A stretch of 64,000 nucleotides of DNA from JABDMH01 sp050298535 (GTDB taxonomy: Bacteria > Bacteroidota > Bacteroidia > Chitinophagales > Saprospiraceae): NCBI GenBank assembly GCA_050298535.1, contig JBNKUI010000020.1, positions 18,278 through 82,277 of the forward strand. The letters run 5' to 3'. The position numbers were made by a program, and so were the translations under genes. Below are positions 60,501-64,000 of the stretch, piece by piece. The first letter of the stretch is position 1; each line of letters opens with the position of its first letter. Under the pieces are notes generated by a model. That model was not told where the DNA came from, made no database searches, and was given only the letters and a program-made list of their open reading frames with translations.

Positions 60501-61078
60501 CAGAGGAATCTTCGGAAGGATGCAGAGCTCCTAATGGACTGGCGGCCACTAATCTGACAGGCACCAGCGGCACCCTGGTCTGGAATGGAAATGAGGGAGA
60601 CATTGATTATGAAGTGGAGGTAGAGAGTTTGGATACCACTCCATTCTACAGCACCAGTAATCTGGTACTTTCTTCATCCATTGATGTAGAAGGATTGACT
60701 CCCGGAGGTGTGTATCAGTTCAAGGTCAATGCCAAATGTGCTTCGGGTCAGATCAGCGAGGATAGTGATTGGTTCATTTTCACAGCTAATCCGAACGGTA
60801 TGCAAGCCGATGCGGGTAGCCAGCAGACTGCCATGGCATTTCCAAATCCGGTGGTTGAGACCATGCGTATTAAAATGCCGGCTGAGATCACCGATCAGGT
60901 CGTCATCGAACTAAGTGATCTATCTGGCAGGTTGGTATTGCAGGACCGAAGACCTTCTGTACTCAAGGAGGAATTACTTCAGTTCAAAGTAGGCAATCTG
61001 AGAGAAGGAGTATATCAGCTGCAAGTGAAGTCACTAACAGACTCTTACCATCAATTGGTTTACATACAAGGTCAATAG
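57524..61078 (+). CDS. Large secreted fibronectin type III protein with T9SS sorting domain
   Basis: The 1184-residue protein has a signal peptide (ILMLWFLMLLMAPTSVWSFQ) and eleven Fn3 domains of about 95-100 residues. Each opens with C-x-x-P/A-x-x-L and contains the SW core and a Y-x-F/L-x-V-R/K strand (for example KFRVRTVCADGST). A final type-A T9SS sorting domain follows (AMAFPNPVVETMRIKMP). Cysteines at the domain starts could form disulfides. No enzyme domain is present, so it is a cell-surface adhesion or matrix candidate. A 9-residue tandem duplication (IDTPQYRVG / IDTPQYRVT, bases 59984-60037) lies at the start of the ninth domain. Confidence 0.9.
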   Translation: MNSIYPKWRSILMLWFLMLLMAPTSVWSFQTLCDKATSLAATNVSDHGADLSWETSSPGLEAIVEVRNAGRTPELMWKASSMSGVISVNGLMAGSKYKFRVRTVCADGSTSGSTSWMKFETTGMRPEEACPKATDLIVMDLSDASALLSWTGDVYSDHFEVEVRSKGSTPTYFFERSVRSNMVRVGGLSRGGKYQFRVRTICVNGAVSGSTSWTKFQTLEDTIDVPDCDPPENLNVDSVSTNMATLSWSGSASAYEVSLSSEDSLVADSIWTTTDLSASLGGLSPGTSYTLMVKALCEVGSSDPIFITFMTGEIEEVSCPEPINLVVAEITDSSAVASWQSSLDSARYSLRIVSETDTLLGDSTYVVNATSFDLEGLSIGNEYTVFLATICDTLISDEVNVSFVIETEEVMDTCAIPFNLSAADMDSLYQLSWMASALADSFALEISGLDSATGTEVDTILTENIYLFTPMVDSILYQFRVRAFCDSLDASEFSDWMLFPTMVDSVVVCDPATDLMLRSMTPTSAYISWSGPDSVDYRVQVAAGSSQYGLIVEGGIPDSLEIRNLTQGETYQISIQTLCQDEESDFTQPLVFTLGEEMVACDTPANLAAMILTDSSAQLSWSGPDSATYLIEVSSTDTSSVTSLNLESETMSIIVSGLNMSENYQFRVQSVCDTSEMSPFSEWFEFNTTEIDTPEVMCDAPEDLVLDTVGTHTATVSWDEAEEAQSYEVMLSKIDSTGSVDLMSLTTGNTRVTFDSLMEAAIYEVRVKSICDAENDSEYSEVLEFRTMEMGDTMGVECMPPTLVTLDSVDATNAWITWTEIDTPQYRVGIDTPQYRVTVSATDTGIDYEFDEIVLEPMIHLDNLAVNQTYSLVIQSICAAGDTSAFSEPFIFQTLDSMVVEIDSCATPEASLVTVDDTTAVVSWTPSSEEAIYLIEVEHIGFTPEYRLVATTYDLGYFIEGLSPGGLYQWKVTAFCGTDDYSDCTPWMLFETTEESSEGCRAPNGLAATNLTGTSGTLVWNGNEGDIDYEVEVESLDTTPFYSTSNLVLSSSIDVEGLTPGGVYQFKVNAKCASGQISEDSDWFIFTANPNGMQADAGSQQTAMAFPNPVVETMRIKMPAEITDQVVIELSDLSGRLVLQDRRPSVLKEELLQFKVGNLREGVYQLQVKSLTDSYHQLVYIQGQ

Positions 61079-61145
61079 AGCGACTTGTGAGATGAGTTCC
61101 TAGTAAGAGCAGACTTTTACGCTCCTGAATAGAACTACTATCTAT

Positions 61146-61195
61146 GCCACCGGGATTCTGACAGCTTTTGTTAGGTCCAGGTGGCTTCTTATTTT
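61146..61195 (+). terminator. Intrinsic terminator after the Fn3 gene
   Basis: GCCACC / GGTGGC outer stem with an inner CTGACA / TGTTAG part is followed by TTCTTATTTT. The structure is imperfect but placed 70 bp after the stop. Confidence 0.65.
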
Positions 61196-61263
61196 AAATT
61201 TTTGTCATATGAAGCTCCTGCTTGTGTTATATTTGGAGGTAAACCACAATCGATGGACAAGAT

Positions 61264-62229
61264 ATGAAGCATGTTGCCATACTGACCGGTGGACCTTCGG
61301 CCGAACGAGGTATATCGCTAAAAAGTGCAGGCCTGATTGAAGACTTCTTAAATAGGGAGAAATATACAAGCAGAACGATCCTTTTGGACGGCAATGGGTG
61401 GTTTGAAAAGGAAACAGGGTCGAAAATAGATTTGAATGATTTCAGCCTGACCATGGAAGGTGAAAAAGAAACATTTGATTTTGTTTTTTTTATTATTCAT
61501 GGCACACCGGCTGAGGACGGGAAGCTCCAGGGTTATTTTGAATATCTGGGTATTCCGCATAGTACATGCAGGACTTTAAGTGCTGCCTTGACTTTTAATA
61601 AACAGATGTGTAAGAACTATCTTCGCGCGTTTGACATACCATTGGCTCCATCTATACTAATACGACCAGAGGATGGGATTGACGAACCTGCCATTTTATC
61701 GCTGGGTTTGCCGGTTTTCGTTAAGCCCAATAACAATGGATCAAGCTATGGCATCAGCAAGGTAAGCCAACGGGAAGACCTCTCTTCCGCCATTGAAAAG
61801 GCATTTGAATATGATAATGAAGTGATAGTCGAAGCATTTCTCGAAGGCCGCGAGTTCGGTTGTGGCGTAGTAAAAGAAGGAACACAATTGCATGCTTTTC
61901 CTATCACGGAGATCATTCCCGATGCTGAATTCTTTACCTATGAAGCAAAGTATGAAGGTGCCAGTCAGGAAATTACACCTGCTGAAATATCTGAAGTGCT
62001 CAGCATACAATGCCAGGCCTTGTCGAAGAAGTTGTATACCGTACTTTCCTGTCGAGGTATGGTAAGGTTTGACTTCATCTTGGTAGGAGAGCAGTTTTAT
62101 CTATTGGAAGCCAATACCATACCGGGTCTGAGTCCGGCCAGTATCATTCCCCAACAAGCGCAGGCCTATGGTTGGACCATTGAGCATCTTCTCGATGTTG
62201 TGATCGAAGATTGCATGTGTGATGTATGA
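61264..62229 (+). CDS. ddl: D-alanine-D-alanine ligase
   Basis: The 321-residue ATP-grasp ligase of peptidoglycan synthesis makes the D-Ala-D-Ala dipeptide. It has HVAILTGGPSAERGISLKSA (first substrate loop), FVKPNNNGSSYGISKV (ATP-binding), DFILVGEQFYLLEANTIPGL (metal ligands) and SIIPQQAQAYGW. Length is normal. The stop is followed directly by a repeat tract. Confidence 0.94.
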   Translation: MKHVAILTGGPSAERGISLKSAGLIEDFLNREKYTSRTILLDGNGWFEKETGSKIDLNDFSLTMEGEKETFDFVFFIIHGTPAEDGKLQGYFEYLGIPHSTCRTLSAALTFNKQMCKNYLRAFDIPLAPSILIRPEDGIDEPAILSLGLPVFVKPNNNGSSYGISKVSQREDLSSAIEKAFEYDNEVIVEAFLEGREFGCGVVKEGTQLHAFPITEIIPDAEFFTYEAKYEGASQEITPAEISEVLSIQCQALSKKLYTVLSCRGMVRFDFILVGEQFYLLEANTIPGLSPASIIPQQAQAYGWTIEHLLDVVIEDCMCDV

Positions 62230-62231
62230 TT

Positions 62232-62293
62232 GTCAGTCTTCAGTCTTCAGTCTACCAGTCTGCGGTTCTCAGTTCTCAGTCTGCAGTCTCCCA
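62232..62293. repeat. Imperfect TCAGTCTTCAGTCT-type tandem repeat
   Basis: The tract consists of runs of CAGTCT, TCAGT and CTCAGT directly after the ddl stop. It passes without a break into the 15-bp tandem array, and may be an older, more degenerate part of the same array. Confidence 0.6.
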
Positions 62294-62297
62294 GCGT

Positions 62298-62566
62298 GAC
62301 TGAAAAACTGCCCACTGTAAAGCTGCCTACTGAAAAACTGCCTACTGAAAAACTGCCCACTGTAAAACTGCCCACTGACAAACTGTAGGACTGCCCACTG
62401 TAAAACTGCCCACTGACAAACTGTAGGACTGCCCACTGAAAAACTGCCCACTGACAAACTGCTGACTGCCTACTGTAAAACTGCCCACTGTAAAACTGCC
62501 TACTGAAAAACTACCCACTGTAAGACTGCCCACTGTAAAACTGCCCACTGACAAACTCATATCTTC
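62298..62566. repeat. Tandem array of a 15-bp unit (about 18 units)
   Basis: Units follow the pattern ACTGCCCACTGTAAA with variants CCTAC, ACTGAAA, ACTGACA and a 13-bp form (CTGTAGG). The unit is a multiple of three, so an open frame with a repeated Ser-Val-Gly-Ser pattern appears on the minus strand; I do not regard it as a gene. There are no spacers, so it is not a CRISPR. It sits between ddl and an IS110 element. Confidence 0.85.
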
Positions 62567-62576
62567 GAAAGAACTT

Positions 62577-62807
62577 AATTTAGTAAAGGTAAATTGGAGT
62601 TGTCATAGTAAATCGAACTATTGCAAGCAAGCACGTGAAACGACGATGCAGATCGGCAGTATGGACTATGGCAACTTTCTTTTAGAGCTAGAACAGTACT
62701 TAAAGCTGTTGATCTATATTGCGACAAGCTAGGATAACTGATGAGTCGAAGCGACGGAGGAGTCCAATTTGCAATTTCCATATTATTATCACAAAACGGG
62801 ATGAATT
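62577..62807 (+). ncRNA. Candidate IS110 bridge RNA region
   Basis: In IS110-group elements the non-coding part before the transposase encodes a structured bridge RNA that pairs with target and donor DNA. Here 230 bp with no gene precede the ORF. It holds short hairpins, such as GTCG-AAG-CGAC near 62744 and ACAG...CTGT near 62693-62710. The 7-mer ACAGTAC at 62693 recurs at 63990 past the ORF, as would be expected of a donor-pairing loop, but it is short. Borders and function are inference. Confidence 0.35.
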
Positions 62808-63962
62808 ATGAAACCTAAAGTAATTAAGTATTGCGTGGGCTGCGATGTTGATTCTAAGAAAATTAAAGGAGCCATAGTAAGGATAGATGAAAATCTGTGT
62901 ATTAAAACTATTGCCTCCCGGAGCTTTTCGAACACGGCCAAAGGTCATAGGGATTTGCTGACATGGACACAGGCAAAGCACAAGATTCAGGAGGCTCCTT
63001 TGTCCTATGTAATGGAGGCTACAGGTACTTACTATGAGCAGCTTGCGTATTATTTGGATAGTGAAAATCAAAGCTTGAGTGTAGTATTGGCAAATAAAGC
63101 CAGGAAATATATGCAGTCAGTGGGATTGCGATCCAAGACCGACAAAATGGATGCCCAGGGATTAGCGATCATGGGTGCTCAGCAGAAATTAAAGGCCTGG
63201 GAACCGATCAATGGTTTGTGCTATGATTTGAAGAAACTGACTCGCCATCGAGAGAGCCTACAGAAGCATATCACCCAGATTAAGAACCAGTTACACGCTG
63301 AATCATATGCACAACGACCCAATCAAATAGTCATCGATCAACAACAACAATTGCTGGAAAACTATAAACAGATGGTCAAAAAAACAGAGGAAGCAATAGA
63401 AAAAGTGACCACATCAGATCCATCCTTCGAAAGAAAAACAAGGCAAATAGCAAGCTCCATTAAGGGTTTGGGTTTTTTAAGTGTGGTGACCGTAGTAGCG
63501 GAAATGAATGCATTTACTTTTATTGAAAATAAACGGCAACTCACTTCATATTGTGGATATGATGTGATCGAAAATCAAAGTGGTAAACGAGTTGGGAAAA
63601 CTCGGATTTCTAAGAAAGGAAATTCACACGTACGACGCTCGCTATATTTTCCGGCTATGAATGTTGTCAAATTCCATGTGACACCTTTCGAGAATCTATT
63701 TGATCGTGTTGCAACACGCACCGGTATCTATAAAAAAGCGAATGTGGCAGTTCAACGCAAACTTCTTTGTTTAATCTATACACTGTGGCGAACCGACATG
63801 GGCTACCTTGAAGGTTACTATAAACTTCAGGTTCCAAAAAGCCTAAGTCCTCTTTCCCTGAGTCATGTTGGAAAAGGTTATAAACAAAGTAGCCCGACGA
63901 TGCAGGCTACACGAGATGAACTTCAGTATACCAAAGCACCTGAAGTCCTCTTTCCTAAATAA
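62808..63962 (+). CDS. IS110-family transposase (DEDD and Transposase_20)
   Basis: The 384-residue protein has an N-terminal RuvC-like DEDD domain with Asp13 (GCDVDSKK), Glu70 (YVMEATGTYYE), Asp112 and Asp115 (KTDKMDAQG). After a coiled coil, the C-terminal Transposase_20 domain has IKGLGFLSVVTVVAEMNAFT, LTSYCGYDV and SGKRVGKTRISKKGNSHVRR. It is full length and looks intact, so the element may be active. Confidence 0.95.
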   Translation: MKPKVIKYCVGCDVDSKKIKGAIVRIDENLCIKTIASRSFSNTAKGHRDLLTWTQAKHKIQEAPLSYVMEATGTYYEQLAYYLDSENQSLSVVLANKARKYMQSVGLRSKTDKMDAQGLAIMGAQQKLKAWEPINGLCYDLKKLTRHRESLQKHITQIKNQLHAESYAQRPNQIVIDQQQQLLENYKQMVKKTEEAIEKVTTSDPSFERKTRQIASSIKGLGFLSVVTVVAEMNAFTFIENKRQLTSYCGYDVIENQSGKRVGKTRISKKGNSHVRRSLYFPAMNVVKFHVTPFENLFDRVATRTGIYKKANVAVQRKLLCLIYTLWRTDMGYLEGYYKLQVPKSLSPLSLSHVGKGYKQSSPTMQATRDELQYTKAPEVLFPK

Positions 63963-64000
63963 AGTTAGGTTTTTCACTTGACATTTAAGACAGTACCTGC

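Larger units (their letters stand above)
62567..64000 (+). mobile_element. IS110-family insertion element, right end outside or at the window edge
   Basis: The element contains the transposase at 62808-63962 plus a 240-bp non-coding left part. The exact borders cannot be seen; IS110 elements lack clear inverted repeats. The left border is placed at the end of the tandem array, by inference only. Confidence 0.5.

Noticed and set aside
62269..62560. Open frames on the minus strand with repeated Ser-Val-Gly-Ser / Thr-Val-Gly-Ser pattern
   Set aside because: They are the by-product of a 15-bp tandem repeat, whose length is divisible by three; no start signal or protein-like composition.
62298..62566. 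CRISPR array
   Set aside because: Units are only 15 bp and directly adjacent, with no unique spacers and no cas genes nearby.
1..64000. tRNA, rRNA or other standard RNA genes
   Set aside because: Scanning gene-free stretches by eye gave no cloverleaf with TTCRA and CCA-type ends and no rRNA-like conserved blocks. A covariance-model search would settle this.

Overview
The window looks like a chromosomal segment of a free-living, respiring Bacteroidota bacterium, possibly of the Saprospiria/Cytophagia kind. The evidence is type IX secretion (T9SS) C-terminal domains on a GH16 glucanase and on a fibronectin-III protein, a CarboxypepD-like TonB-dependent receptor, a fused ccoNO oxidase gene, weak Shine-Dalgarno sequences, moderate G+C and dense packing on both strands. 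No rRNA or tRNA gene was found. The exact genus cannot be read from the sequence.

Bases 1-17150 form a stress and energy island: six complete and one partial tandem universal stress proteins (USP), five CBS-pair proteins (one fused to a glutamate-cysteine-ligase-like domain), FtsH, a thioredoxin, a CbpA-type DnaJ, a small eRF1/BaeRF-like protein, and a two-component pair. The pair is a PAS histidine kinase whose PAS domain keeps the FixL haem-ligand pattern, and a response regulator made of a receiver fused to a Crp/Fnr module. Bases 17181-25825 are a complete cbb3 oxidase locus read leftward (ccoI, ccoS, ccoNO fusion, ccoQ, ccoP, ccoG, ccoH, TauE/SafE-like). Bases 25953-41037 hold small membrane or unknown genes, clpB, a seven-haem cytochrome, a lipoprotein, a TonB-dependent receptor, pckA and the three-gene transhydrogenase pnt.

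Bases 41138-62229 are mostly housekeeping and secreted-polymer functions: GH20 hexosaminidase, YkuK-like protein, short asparaginase, OmpA/TSP3 protein, purE/purK, pyrC, a 2H phosphoesterase, GH16 glucanase, an MBL hydrolase overlapping ribH, a TPR protein, pdhA, an 11-domain Fn3 protein and ddl. The right edge has 15-bp tandem repeats followed by an IS110-family transposase.

The main observation is a family of inverted repeats with core TGA-N6-TCA (Crp/Fnr type) in promoter regions throughout the first 38 kb. They lie in front of ftsH / GCS2-CBS, trx, the eRF1-like gene / unknown 298-aa gene, a small membrane protein, the kinase itself / a CBS gene (two sites 22 bp apart), ccoS, ccoI, a DUF983 operon, the TonB receptor and pckA, mostly with centres 50-90 bp from the start codon. 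Their match to the recognition helix of the local receiver-Crp fusion suggests a compact oxygen- or redox-responsive regulon: FixL-like sensor, then a receiver-Crp protein acting as FixJ and FixK in one chain, then USP/CBS, cbb3 oxidase, thioredoxin and gluconeogenesis genes. This is inference. The repeats and domains are seen; the regulatory wiring is not proved. Sites and counts were found by eye.
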